Below, one piece after another: positions 26,221 to 37,729 of a DNA stretch of 64,000 nt. The notes beneath the pieces are model-generated. The model was not told the origin of the DNA. It ran no database searches and was given only the letters and a program-made list of their open reading frames with translations. Position 1 is the first letter of the stretch. Each line of letters opens with the position of its first letter. A program made the translations under genes and the position numbers. Source of the stretch: Flaccisagitta enflata (Eukaryota > Chaetognatha > Sagittoidea > Aphragmophora); contig OZ231126.1 of assembly GCA_965153355.1 (NCBI GenBank), forward strand, positions 14,694,001 to 14,758,000. The letters run 5' to 3'.

Positions 26221-26283
26221 CTTTGTCCGTCCGTCCGTTGGTCCGTCCGTTGGTCCGTCCGTTGGTGAGCATGAGTCATATAT
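26221..26283 (-). mobile_element. Fragment of hairpin-ended short element
   Basis: CTTTGTCCGTCCGTCCGTTG followed by GTTGGTGAGCATGAGTC, matching in reverse the microsatellite and CGACTCGTGCTCACC part of the copy at 20015. The 5' end and hairpin are missing. Confidence 0.55.
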
Positions 26284-26518
26284 GGTGAAAACTCGAGGAA
26301 ATCACGCAAAATGTTAAGTCATTGCATCATTCCATATGATTGATGCAATATTGCATCATTCTTAACAAGCTAAGCAGCATGTGGACGCATCGTTGTACCC
26401 CCGGGGTACTTGTTGTCCATGGGATGAGTGAAGTCTATTTTCCGGTCTTTCACTTTTCAACGTTTCGTTTGCGTGAGGTGGCTTAGACTAAGAGAGTTCG
26501 ATAACGAGGTTGGTTAAA

Positions 26519-26582
26519 GTAAATTTAGCTTACCGAATTTAGCTTACCCAATTTAGCTTACCGAATTTAGCTTACCTAATTA
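26519..26582. repeat. 14-bp tandem repeat, 4 copies
   Basis: Unit AATTTAGCTTACCG/CC repeated from about 26522. Confidence 0.85.
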
Positions 26583-26678
26583 GCGCCTCCTCTCTTAACT
26601 CCTCTTAGGGCTTGTGACAATCGTCTTTATGAAGAGCAGCTTGGTCACTCACCGTCTCAGGAACTAGGTGGAAATGTT

Positions 26679-27249
26679 TAACAAGTCATCCAAGGATCGC
26701 ACATGGTCAGCGGTACCCGATGCCCTGCTTGGAGTGATTAGCTGAAGAAATGGAGTGAGAGCAGGGCAGCGGCTCTAAAGGGCCAATGTCCTGTAAGACA
26801 CAGGGGTGAATTTCCATACGTCCTGAGAGGGCATATTTAGGGCAATTTTTCATGATATTCATTGGGAATTTTGCATTTTTTTTTCAATTCTTTGTCAATT
26901 TGCCATATTATTCAATGGGAATTTTAGGCCTGAGAGGCTGGATTTAGGGCCCAAGAGGCTGGATTTGAGGCCCAAGAGGCTGGATTTGAGGCCCCAGAGG
27001 CTGGATTTGAGGCCCAAGAGACTGGATTTGAAACCTGAGAGGCTGGATTTGAGGCCTGAGAGGCTGGATTTGAGGCCTGAGAGGCTGGATTTGAGGCCTG
27101 AGAGGCAAGTTTGAGGCCTGAGAGGCTGGATTTAAGGCCTGAGAGGCTTGAAAAGCTACGGAGGGGGAAACGTATGGACGGACGTACGGACATATGGAAA
27201 TTCACCCCTGTGTCCTACAGGACATCGGCCCTTTGGGGCCGCTGCCCAA
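26679..27249. mobile_element. Minisatellite-cored TIR element, copy 3
   Basis: Starts TAACAAGTCATCCAAGGATC as in copy 2. The left TIR (from about 26764) runs GGGCAGCGGCTCTAAAGGGC..GTGAATTTCCATACGTCC; the right end is ACATATGGAAATTCACCCCT...GGGGCCGCTGCCC. The core (26925-27150) is about 10 units of about 21 bp around GAGGCTGGATTTGAGGCC. The inner TIR segment (GAATTTCCATACG) differs from copy 2 (GATCCGTTACG), yet both TIRs of each copy agree. Confidence 0.85.
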
Positions 27250-27586
27250 GAATGGTTCTAAGGGCGGGAATTTACTGGGATAAGCTACCTGTCGCCAACT
27301 TGAATTTCTCTGGTGTTGACCATTTAAGCTGTAGGGGAGGTTGGAAAAATTCACGACCTTTCTTCTCTCTTCATTGTCATTCTATCTGTATTTGACTATT
27401 TATTAACCCTCTGCTGTTGCTCTTTGATTTCTTCATTAATTCTCTATTTTAACTAAGAAAAAAACTGTAGTCAATACTATTTTAGCGAGGCGCTGATTAG
27501 GAAATGCCAATGTTAAAAGTGTACACATAATTGTAAACCTCATTCATTATTCAATTAAAAACCTGGAAGAAAAAAGTCTTCAATTA
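27250..27586. other. Unassigned non-coding DNA
   Basis: No ORF or repeat recognised. Confidence 0.5.
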
Positions 27587-28573
27587 CCGTTACCTGCACA
27601 AGTTGGGCTACGATGAAAAAAAAAAAAAAATTTAGTAAGGAGGCTAAAAAAAGCCCAATCTTATGTAAAAAAATCTGGGGAATCCAACCGTGACCTTTTT
27701 AGAGCCCTACACGGGGGCGTTTAGAAACGGCCCCAAAAAACACCCAAAAATGGCTATTTTTGGGTATTTTTGGCCAAAATTTAGTACTTAAATGAAGGCC
27801 AAGTGTTTAAATTCATAGTTGGGGACACTTCAAGATGTAAGAGACTAGTAAAACAAGAATCATGATGATGGGGCTATTGTTTGTGGGGTACCTAAAAAGG
27901 CCCAAAAAGAGCCCCTAAAACGAAAAAAATGTAGTTTTTTTTTTTCATTGTGACTACAAAAATGAATGGAATGACTTCAAATTTGAAATGGAAGTTCCTT
28001 ATAAATGCAACTACCATCATGTAAAAATTTGTGGCCCTCCTTAGATGGCTTCATAGGAAAATTTGGCCACCAAAACCAAAAATTGCTCCCAAAAAATCAG
28101 TTTTTTGAGTTAATTGACCTAAAAACAGTATTTTAAGGTCAGGGTACCCCAATTTTTTTCTATTTGCTAATATAAGATGTTTGGAGGTTCCAAAAAAATT
28201 TCAGGCCATATTTCCAAAAATGGCTGAGATATGACCATTTGAGCGACGTGGTAAAATGGAAAACGCCAAAAATGGTCATTTTTGGTGATTTTTAAAAACA
28301 ATTGGGTACAAAAAGGGGTCCCGTTCATTTTAATTCATAGTTGGGGACACTACAAGATGTAAGAGATTATAAAAACAGGAATCATAATGATGGGGCTATT
28401 GTGGGGTACCTAAAAAGGCCCAAAGTGGGGCCCTAAACCAAAAAATATGTAGTTTTTTTTTCATTGTGACTACAAAAATGAATGGAATGCCTTCAAATTG
28501 GAAATGGAAGTTCTTAATAAATGCAAGTATCATCATGTAAAAATTTGTGGCCCTCCTTAAATGGCTTCATAGG

Positions 28574-29349
28574 TCATTTCCACAATAAACCGGCCCAGCT
28601 GAAATTCATGATGTAAAAGGCAAAAATATTGTTTTTATCATGTTAACCTTTTTTATGATAGAAGATTAGTTGTAAGCTACATTCTTGGAATTCAGTGCTG
28701 GCGATATCCTTCATACTCAAAAATTTGATAGGCTATCTGTAAAAAAATAGGCGAAATCACCCTTTTTATGTCAATTGATGTCACCTTAAAACCACAATGA
28801 AAAAGATATAAAAAATATTAAGCTCAAATTGGGTCGTTTTTATTTAATTGCAATCCTGAAGAATTAAAGATTATATGGCAAAATTGTTGTTAACTACAAA
28901 ATTTCACTTTTAGTTGATGTATCTAAAATAATGATTTATTTGATTTTGATACATAGTAGTATACTATACTTTAAATGACAATATCTCAAGTATTATGGAA
29001 ATTTTCTTTTTTCCCCTTTCAGTATAGACATAACCCAAGTTACATGCAAAATTTCAGACCTTAATGTCAATTCTAGCCAGAGATATTGATTTTTGAAGAG
29101 AGTGACGGAAAATGTTAACACCCTGTTACTCTAATGTTACTCTGATTACGATGAAAACTAGCATAGTTGAACACATTTCAAGTATTGGAATATTTTTTAT
29201 TATATGATCTGAAAGAATATCAAATTCTGAGCATAAGGCTCAAATTTTAAGCTAATAAGTGCTACCATTATGAAATTATGACATTTTTATCAATGTTAAC
29301 GAATTCAGTCGCCTTATTTCCACCAGTCTAGTTTATTGTGGAAACTGCC
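28574..29349. mobile_element. MITE nested in the left arm of fold-back element 2
   Basis: The arm sequence GGCTTCATAGG/AAAATTTGG, intact near 28045, is split here. The insert has inverted ends TCATTTCCACAATAAAC and GTTTATTGTGGAAACTGC. Flanks read CATAGG on the left and CATAAG on the right, consistent with a target duplication of about 6 bp. AT-rich, no ORF. Confidence 0.75.
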
Positions 29350-29594
29350 CATAAGAAAATTTGGCCACAAAAACCAAAAATCGCTCAAAAAATCAGTTTT
29401 TTTAGTTCATTGACCTAAAAACAATATTTCAAGGTCAGGGTTCCCCAATTTTTTTTTCTATTTTGCTATTATAAGATGTTTGGAGGTTCCAAAAAAGATT
29501 TCAGGCCATATTTCCAAAAAATGGCTGAGATATGACCATTTGAAGCGACGTGGTAAAACTGAAAAATGCCAAAAATGGTCATTTTTGGTTATTT

Positions 29595-29668
29595 TAGCTT
29601 TATTACCTTTACCTGTATTACCTTTATTACCTTTATTACCTTTATTACCTTTATTACCTTTATTACCA
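29595..29668. repeat. 10-bp TTATTACCTT tandem repeat
   Basis: About seven units, exactly where the left arm of fold-back element 2 loses similarity to the right arm. Confidence 0.85.
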
Positions 29669-29922
29669 CGCAACTAAGGTTTGTTGACCTTGTTTTTATT
29701 AATAGGGAAAAGATGTGATATCAATTTGAAAAAAACTTATTGTCATATATTAAATCCAATTTTTTAAGATATTATATGGTATTCATATTGTATTGTATTG
29801 GCCATGTACTTTTTTGATAATTTGTTTTGTATTCTTAAGGAAAGTGCAAAATTGCCTGGGCTTGACAGACAGACAGACAAAGTGACAGAGAGGCAGAGAG
29901 ACAGAGATATACAGTCAGTAAC

Positions 29923-29925
<3 letters not shown>

Positions 29926-30008
<83 letters not shown>

Positions 30009-30070
30009 GAGAGCAAGAGAGAGACAGACAGACAGTGACAGTCGGACAGAGAGACAGACAGAGAGACCCA
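29926..30070. repeat. (GA)n then (GACA)n microsatellite
   Basis: About 50 bp of GA, then GACA tetramers and GACAGA variants. Confidence 0.93.
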
Positions 30071-30242
30071 GACAAAGTACAAATTAAGTAATACAGAGAA
30101 AGATCAAGACAAACAACCACACAAAGAGAAGTACATAGTAGTAAGTAATAGAGACACACAGATGAAACCATTACTTCTTGAAAAACATTTTTTGGAAAAA
30201 AAGTGAGAGTTAAAGGAAAAAAAAATCCTGCCTCGTGTTTCA

Positions 30243-30395
30243 ACAAGGCCGGATGAAACGGAAGCATCCAAACCTACGCAGCCAAAGGGCGGGTTTCCAG
30301 TCACAGACATTTGGGCAGGAGCAGTGAGGCCAAAAACCGCAAAAACCAAAAAAAAGTAGTGTGACGGACCGACGGACCGACGGACGGTGTACGGA
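30243..30395 (+). mobile_element. Hairpin-ended short element, 3' end missing
   Basis: CAAGGCCGGATGAAACGG, TTTGGGCAGGAGCAGTGAGG, CAAAAACCGCAAAAACC, then a GACCGACGG microsatellite. No terminal hairpin. The block GCATCCAAACCTACGCAGCC is repeated at 30495, so this region was partly duplicated. Confidence 0.7.
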
Positions 30396-30484
30396 CACAC
30401 AGATGACCATTACGGAAAAACCGGACAAAAAGGGAAAGTAGAGGAAAAAAAAACGCCTCGTAAAAACTCTGCGTGTAAGAAAAT

Positions 30485-30725
30485 GAAACGTTGAAGCATC
30501 CAAACCTACGCAGCCAAAGGGCGTGTTTCCAGTCGCAGACAATTGTGTTTTTAACGGGCCACTCCGTTGCTTGTTACATTCTCTCGCTCTATCCACTCAC
30601 TTTATCTGCAGGGCTCCACTTTGCAGGGCTCCACTTGCTTTGCTCGCTTGATTGCTTCATTCACAGGCTCGCTCACTTGCTTCGCTCACTATTTTGTAGG
30701 AACATTGCAATTTATATATGTTAAG
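30485..30725. repeat. Interspersed repeat Q, second copy
   Basis: From 30485 it first repeats the GCATCCAAACCTACGCAGCC..TTTCCAGTC block of 30265-30300, then AACGGGCCACT and the GGCTCGCTCACTTGCTTCGC core, as at 6455-6610. Confidence 0.65.
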
Positions 30726-30747
30726 GATATACCTGTTTTACAGTAAA

Positions 30748-30963
30748 CAAGGCCGGATACACGGCTACCCCAGTCGCTTGCGGGTGGGTAGGGGCCATAA
30801 TTGAGGTCACTCCATCATTTGGGCAAGAGCAGTGAGGCCAAAAACCGCAAAAACCCAGAAAAAGTAGTTTGACAGACAGACCTACGGACCGACGGATGGA
30901 CCGACGGACGGACCAATGGACAGACAAAGCGGGGTGTAGAGTCGCGTAGCACGCGACTAAAAA
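30748..30963 (+). mobile_element. Hairpin-ended short element, class I, complete
   Basis: CAAGGCCGGATACACGGCTA, GTCGCTTGCGGGTGGGTAGG, TTTGGGCAAGAGCAGTGAGG, CCGCAAAAACC, GACGGACCG microsatellite, CAAAGCGGGGTGTAGA and hairpin GTCGCGTAGCACGCGAC (30941-30957) plus TAAAAA. Confidence 0.88.
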
Positions 30964-31026
30964 CGCGTTTTTGGATGTCAGTTGAAACACATGCAGGTTC
31001 TTACGTTCTTACCTTTCTTACATTTT

Positions 31027-31130
31027 TTAGGCGAGGCATCTTTTCATCAACTGACACGTAAACACCAAAAAGATTTATTGCCGACTTTTGTTTCGAGTAC
31101 AGATTGTTCTTTCGAATCACCAATCCTCTT
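31027..31130 (+). repeat. Interspersed repeat P, second copy
   Basis: The block TTTTTAGGCGAGGCATCTTT..AAAAAGATTTATTGCCGA..TTTTGTTTCGAGT matches 5915-6010 and again precedes a CT tract. Confidence 0.65.
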
Positions 31131-31152
31131 CTTTCCCTCCCTCCCCTTCTCT

Positions 31153-31214
31153 AGTGTGTGTGTGTGTGTGTGTCTGTCTGTGTCTCTCTCTCTGTATCTC
31201 TCTTCATCTCTTCT

Positions 31215-31281
<67 letters not shown>
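31153..31281. repeat. (GT)n then (CT)n microsatellite
   Basis: About 20 bp of GT, then CT dinucleotides from 31222. Confidence 0.95.
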
Positions 31282-31282
<1 letters not shown>

Positions 31283-31325
31283 ACTGACTGACAAAGCAAG
31301 GTTAGATTTGCATATCTTTGACTAA

Positions 31326-31529
31326 CAAGGCCGGATACTGCCAACGAGTCGCGTGCGGGTGGGCAGGGGCTGTGTTTGAGGTCACTCAATCATTTGGGCA
31401 GGAGCAGTGAGGCCAAACCGCAAAACCCCAAAAAGTGTGCGTGCAGACGGCGGACGGACCGACGGACGGACGGATCAACGGACGGACGGACCGACAAAGC
31501 TTGTAGAGTCGCGTAGCATGCGACTAAAA
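31326..31529 (+). mobile_element. Hairpin-ended short element, class I, complete
   Basis: CAAGGCCGGATACTGCC, GTCGCGTGCGGGTGGGCAGG, TTTGGGCAGGAGCAGTGAGG, GACGGACC microsatellite and hairpin GTCGCGTAGCATGCGAC (31508-31524) plus TAAAAA. Confidence 0.88.
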
Positions 31530-31540
31530 ATGGTTATTTC

Positions 31541-31675
31541 TTTTTAGCTGCTACGCGACTCTGGCTTTGTCGTTGGTCCGTCGTCGATCTGTCGGTCCGT
31601 TTGTCCGTCGGTGGTCGGTTGGTCCGTCCGTCACACTACTTTTTTGGGTTTTTAGGTTTTTGGATTTTAGGATTT
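31541..31675 (-). mobile_element. Hairpin-ended short element, 5' truncated
   Basis: In reverse: a decayed hairpin AGTCGCGTAGCAGCTAAAAA at 31541, GACGGACC-type microsatellite, then AAAAACCTAAAAACCC. It runs into the right arm of fold-back element 2 without the 5' block. Confidence 0.7.
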
Positions 31676-32914
31676 TTGGCTAAAAAGATCAAAAATTTCC
31701 ATTTTCGTTTTCCATTTTTACAGCGCGAAATGGTCATATCTCAGCCTTTTTGGAAATATGGCTGAAATTTTTTTTGGAACCTCCAAACATCTTATATTAG
31801 CAAAATAGAAAAAAAAATTGGGGTACCCTGACCTTCAAATATTGTTTTTAGGTCAATTAACTCAAAAAACTGATTTTTTTGGAGCGATTTTTGGTTTTTG
31901 TGGCCAAATTTTCCTATGAAGCCATCTAAGGAGGGCCACAAATTTTTACATGATGGTAGTTGCATCTATAAGGAACTTCCATTTCAAATTTTAAGTCATT
32001 CCATTCATTTTTGTAGTCACAATGAAAAAAAAACTACATTTTTTTCGTTTTAGGGGCCCTTTTTGGGCCTTTTTAGGTACCCCACAATAGCCCCACATTA
32101 TGATTCCTGTTTTTATAATCTCTTACATCTTGTAGTGTCCCCAACTATGAATTAAAATGAACAGGACCCCTTTTTGTACCCAATTGTTTAAAAAAATCAC
32201 AAAAAATGACCATTTTCGGCGTTTTCCATTTTTACCACGTCGCTTCAAATGGTCATATCTCAGCCATTTTTTGTAAATAGAGCCTGAAATTTTTTTTGGA
32301 ACCTCCAAACATCTTATATTAGCAAAATAGAAAAAAAAATTGGGGTACCCTGACTTTATAATATTGTTTTTAGGTCAATGAACTCAAAAAACTGATTTTT
32401 TTGGAGCGATTTTTGGTTTTTGTGGCCAAATTTTCCTATGAAGCCATCTAAGGAGGGCCACAAATTTTTACATGATGGTAGTTGCATTTATAAGGAACTT
32501 CCATTTCAAATTTGAAGTCATTCCATTCATTTTTGTAGTCACAATGAAAAAAAAACTACATTTTTTCTGTTTTAGGGGCCCTTTTTGGGCCTTTTTAGGT
32601 ACCCCACAATAGCCCCATCATCATGATTCTTGTTTTACTAGTCTCTTACATCTTGAAGTGTCCCCAACTATGAAATTAAACACTTGGCCTCCATTTAAGT
32701 ACTAAATTTTGGCCAAAAATACCCAAAAATAGCCATTTTTGGGTGTTTTTTTGGGGCCGTTTCTAAACGCCCCCGCGTAGGGCTCTGAAAAGGTCACGGT
32801 TGGATTTCCCACATTTTTTTACACAAGATTGACCTTTTTCTAGCCTCCTTACTCAATTTTTTTTTTGCGATGAGAAATAATGCAGCTAGCTCAACTTGTG
32901 CAGGTAACGGATTA

Positions 32915-33385
<471 letters not shown>

Positions 33386-34399
33386 AAAAGAAAGGGCACT
33401 CGAACGGAGGAAGATTTTCGGAAATAAGTTTGAGAGACAAACTGACAAATTCCGTCAATATTGACAGCTAGCAAGATTCAAATTAAAGACAAAAACTAAA
33501 ACTGAAACTTCAGCTCCTTGTCAATGTCAGCTTCTTCTACTTCTTTTCTGTCTTCTTCTTTTCTGTCTTCTTCTTTTCCTTCCTTTGTCTTTTTTTCTTT
33601 TTCTTTCTTTATCCTTATAATTCTTCTTCTGTTTCATTTCCTTTGTATTCTTTTTCTTCTTTTCCCTCCTCTTTCTTTCCTCCATACATTCTTCAATACT
33701 TTTTGCTCTTCTCCATTACCGTCTCCTCCTCTTCCTCCTCCTCTTCCTCCTCCCACTTGTCCAGGATGGACTTCCGCCGTCTCTCGGGACAGGAAATGAA
33801 ATCATATGTTTTGTCTCCGATCCCACTCAGTTGTTTCTCTCCCATCTCCAGCTCATGACTGCCTCCAGCCATGACCATCTACATTCTTCATCTTTTTCTC
33901 CCTTTGCCATTGATGACCACTATTTGAGGCAGTCCCATGTCCCGAGGCGGAAGAAAGAGAGGCAATTGGTTATTGGCTTATATAAAGCTAATTGGAATGC
34001 GGTGAGGACGACGACCATTACCAAGGACGGAGGAAACGAACACAGTATTACCTGAGGGGTATGTAGAAAATACCCAGCCGATATTCTTAACCTAGATAAA
34101 GTTTAAGGAAGCAACAAGTGGGCTATGGGCATAAGAACAGATGTCGTCAAGACTTGGAAATACAGGGGAATTCTTTACAGGAAGACAAATAAAGTTAAGA
34201 GAGTGATATTTGGAATATAAACTAATAAAAGGATGCTTTATTGCCTATGGGTGTTGGTTGCCATGGAAACAACCAACCAACCAACAGACAGCACGTACAC
34301 CAGACAGTGCAGTTAGGCGGATTAACAGACTAACAGAACTTAGAAACAGTCTGCAAAAGGAGTAAATGGAAATGTGAGTCTCAGATTGAATAAAGTGGT
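33386..34399. other. Unassigned non-coding DNA
   Basis: Pyrimidine-rich (TTCTTCTTTTCTGTC repeats) at 33530-33740, then mixed. ORFs of 60-93 aa are low complexity and unsupported. Confidence 0.5.
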
Positions 34400-34585
34400 T
34401 TTTAGTCGCGTGCACGCGACTCTACACCCCGCTTTGTCCGTCGGTCGGTCAGTTGGTCACACTTTACTTTTTATTTATGATTTTTATTTTTGGACCTCAC
34501 TGCTCCTGCCGAAATAGTCTAGTGACCTCAAATAAAGCCCCTGCCCACCCGCACGCGACTTCGGTAGCCGTGTATCCAGCCTTGT
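34400..34585 (-). mobile_element. Hairpin-ended short element, class I, complete
   Basis: In reverse: CAAGGCTGGATACACGGCTA, GTCGCGTGCGGGTGGGCAGG, TTTCGGCAGGAGCAGTGAGG, AAGTAAAGTGTGACC, a short CGACGGAC microsatellite, and hairpin GTCGCGTGCACGCGAC (34405-34420). Confidence 0.88.
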
Positions 34586-35185
34586 TTTCCCTTTACCTGA
34601 AGGCAAACTTACACATGAGCAAATCATCTATCGAATCTCGGCGTTGTATATTAAACGATTTGAGTAATCAAAAACATCAGATTTCGAGGTATAAGATTTC
34701 AAACGCACACGCACTGAGAAATAATTGGGGAATAGATCTTAATTGCTGACCAATCAAACCATACAGCCGCTGTTCAGTTTCGAGAAGATCAATCCGGCGT
34801 GGCGAAGAAGATAGGACGTAATATAAAGTCTTAAGACTATTGATTAAGCCACATTATTACATATACATTAAGGAAATAACTGACAGGGCGGCGTTTTATG
34901 TTTGTCTTTGATTTTCTACTCTAAATCCTGAAGCGCTTTACCAGGATTAAGCCCTGTTATTTTCTTTTCGGAACAGACTCAGCAATGTATCAATAGAAAG
35001 GAAAAAAAAACACGTTGCTGTGGGGAAATTCTGAATATAATTTTTGATGAAATTGTTGGTCAACAGCCATTCACCAGCAAAGGAACACTCATCCAATTCA
35101 AACCTCTTCAAGTTTATGGTCAAATCCGTGGAAAAAGAGCGATAGAAATACACAAAACAAGAAGAAAACAAAGCTCCATCCTACC
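34586..35185. other. Region upstream of the XKR gene
   Basis: AT-rich. No TATA box or further exon could be assigned with confidence; TAATATAAAG at about 34820 is the only vaguely promoter-like motif. It probably contains the 5' UTR and promoter of the gene at 35186. Confidence 0.4.
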
Positions 35186-37461
35186 ATGGAGATCAAACGA
35201 CTTTTGAGAGCTAGTATTTTCCTCTTGGCCGCTCTTTTTTCCTTCATCGATGTGGCAGCGGACGTATCACTCGCCCGAGAGTACTTTCTATACGGCACAT
35301 GTCCCCCACATTTCCGACAAGGACATTGCCAAAATGTCACCACACACGGAAACGTCACAAATAATGGGAAGGGCCATTTCAGATTAGGCGTGATTTGGGA
35401 GTTTTTCGTCTTAACAAGCATCTGGATCTGTCTGGGCGGTTTTGTTGAGACCTTTATTATCTTGAGACAAATGTGCAGAAGAAATGAATCATGTTTGGAA
35501 CCTCTAACTCGGCCACTTCGATATCTTCTCCTTCTTACGGCGCCTTTCTTGATTGCACCGGTCGTCGTCAATCTTTTTGCCGCTTTTCTTGTTTTTCGGA
35601 ATCGAGCCAACGTAACAGATGATATTGTCAAGTAAGATCAAACTCGCGTATGTAACTGTCAACAATGATATCATCAAGTAAGACTAGTGTGTGTTACTCG
35701 TTATCTCTTTCTATCATGCTTTTGCCACTTTGTTACCTTGAGCACAGTTCATCCGTCGAGCAATGGCCCAATGTTTCACGCGAGGAGGTTTTTACTTATT
35801 TTTTTTATACAGTGTGAACATTGTCAAATGCAAAAAAGTATTAAGCTCTTGCTCCTAGATGCTTCATTTTCCTTACCTGGAATCACTTTTCTCTTAAAGT
35901 ACTATGTTTGACGTTTTTTGTATCAAAATTTCATGGGTCTAAGTTGAATATTTTGTCCACAACATTAAATTGAAGTAAAAGAGGCATTTCTAGAAGAAGC
36001 TCATTTTCAGATCAAAATCTTCTTCTTTAGGCAGGAAAGTTTTCCATGATTTGCTCTCATATGAAGACGACTTGAGCTACGAATGCCAGATTGATCTCAA
36101 ATGGGAGATAATTTGACTCTCTTTCATTTAAGACCAAGGTAGCATCTGTGGCTTAAGTCTTTTTAACATCAAAACAATTCAAAAAAGAAACTGCCCAGGT
36201 TAAAAAAATTCAGTAATCAAGCTTTAACTATAAATCTTCATTTTACTTCAAACTGTTGTTATGAACAAACAATTCAACTCAGACCCATGAAATTTTGACA
36301 CAAAAAATGTCAAGCATAATACTATAGGAGGAAAATGATTCAGGTCATGAAGATGAAGCATCAGGGCGTAAAAGCTTAATACTTTTTTGCATTTGACAAT
36401 GTTCACCCTGTACTAGCACCTCTCACATGTCTCAACGGACATTTTTTGTAGCTTCAATCAGCGTAAAGAATGGTCCGATTGTCATGAAATTTTAGATATG
36501 GGAGCCTCAAGTTCCAATTATCAACATCATAACAATGGCAGTATATAAGTATGGAATACAAACATTTGAAGAGAGGCGACCAGATTAGCAATTTTCTGAA
36601 AAAATTTTCTCAAAATGAATATTTTGTAAAATCTGTTTCAGAATCAACTTACTCCTGGCATCGACGAAAATGGGCGAAGCGACTTTCGAATCCATCCCAC
36701 AACTGATCACTCAGTGGTGCGTCTTAAACTACCAAGCCGGATATCCCGAATCCGATCACTACGAAGGGTTGAGTCCTTTGCAGTGCGTCTCCATCGCCAC
36801 GTCGACTTTCTCCATCGCCAATTCGCTCGTCAGATTCGTCGCCGTTCATCGTCGTCGGCACTTCATCAGCCAGCGATATCCGGCCGTCGCTTCGCTGATC
36901 CCGATTTATCTGTTTTTATTGTCCGGCGTTTCGGCGGCCTCGACTCAGTTGAGATGGTTGCGTGTCTCCGGCGTCACGGCGGTCGCCATGGCGACTTTCT
37001 CTGTATCAAATATTGTCAGTTTTATCGTCGCCGTTTTCATTTTATCCTTACCCTGTATTCCCAATGATCGCTGTCGAATGTTTCGTTTTGTATCATCCTG
37101 TGTAACGACGGGCGGCGCGATTGGTTGTATCGTTTGGGTCAAACTTTTTCACGAGTCCGAATTCGAGTCTTTTATCGAGGCTCTCGACGCTTTTCATATT
37201 TTCCGTTTGACGCTTTTTTGTTGCGTCTTTCATTTGATTATTGGCATTCTCGTTTTACCTTCGACGGACGTCGCCGCCCGCATTTTTAGTCCGTTTGTCC
37301 GTTTTTCCGTTCGTTTTGTATCGAGAATAGCGACGTTTTGTTGCCCGGCCAAATGGAGGTCGGATGTGAATAAAATAGCCGATGAGATTTTGTACGTCGA
37401 GGTTCAAGAAATGGCGAGTCACGATATTATGTTACCCATGGAGGCCGTGGACATCGGATAA
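35186..37461 (+). CDS. XK-related (XKR) family membrane protein, two exons
   Basis: Exon 1 is 35186-35631 and exon 2 is 36642-37461. Donor CAA|GTAAGA and acceptor TCTGTTTCAG|AA fit consensus, and the phases match (446 nt then 820 nt, 421 codons). The start ATG has a strong Kozak context (ACCATGG). Features typical of the family: a first membrane helix at about residues 6-28 running into FIDVAADVSLAREYFLYG (XKR proteins have a D..xD.wLa.xYf.xG motif here), a loop with two NVT glycosylation sequons, helices at about 70-92 and 110-135, then FESIPQLITQW (residues 164-174), the counterpart of the conserved E-S/T-x-P-Q-L motif. At least four more hydrophobic segments follow. XKR proteins include phosphatidylserine scramblases (XKR8, CED-8) and the Kx antigen protein; which activity applies here is unknown. 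No caspase site is obvious in the short C-terminal tail. Confidence 0.78.
35632..36641 (+). other. Intron of the XKR gene, 1010 bp
   Basis: Starts GTAAGATC and ends TTTTGTAAAATCTGTTTCAG. About 60 percent of its length is a MITE (35810-36410). Confidence 0.78.
35810..36410. mobile_element. Mariner-type MITE in the XKR intron, 601 bp, TA target site
   Basis: Left end CAGTGTGAACATTGTCAAAT, right end the inverse ATTTGACAATGTTCACCCTG, flanked by TA (35808-35809, 36411-36412). Inverted similarity extends well inward (AAAAAAGTATTAAGCT). It belongs with the larger element at 21908-23093. No ORF. Confidence 0.85.
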
Positions 37462-37729
37462 GAGTCGCGGTGGAAATAGGACGCTATGTATCATATCTTT
37501 TATATTTGTGATAATCATTAGTAAAATTGAGCCGCTAGTAAAATCCCTAATTTTGTACACCCTTACTTTTGTAGTTTTGCATTTTTTTAGTTTCTTATTT
37601 AAGTGAGATTTTAATAGATATTCCAATGAAAGATTACGCAAACATTTGAATATTTGCTGAGACATTGCTTTCCTTGGGATCGATGGCGGATAAGATTCAA
37701 AGTGCGCAAATGGGTACCATTATTAGCTA

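Larger units (their letters stand above)
27587..32910. mobile_element. Fold-back element 2, 5.3 kb, 4-bp target duplication
   Basis: Left terminus CCGTTACCTGCACAAGTTG at 27587, right terminus the inverse ending at 32910. ATTA lies directly outside both ends (27583-27586, 32911-32914). The arms (27587-29590 and 31676-32910) are long, complementary and made of modules with GGGGTACCTAAAAAGGCCC blocks, related to fold-back element 1. The centre (29590-31675) holds short elements, repeats P and Q, and CT/GA tracts. The left arm carries a nested MITE (28574-29349). No coding capacity. Confidence 0.83.

Noticed and set aside
26310-26370. Hairpin GTTAAG..CTTAAC with ATTGCATCATT repeats
   Set aside because: The match is short and imperfect; not enough to call an element.
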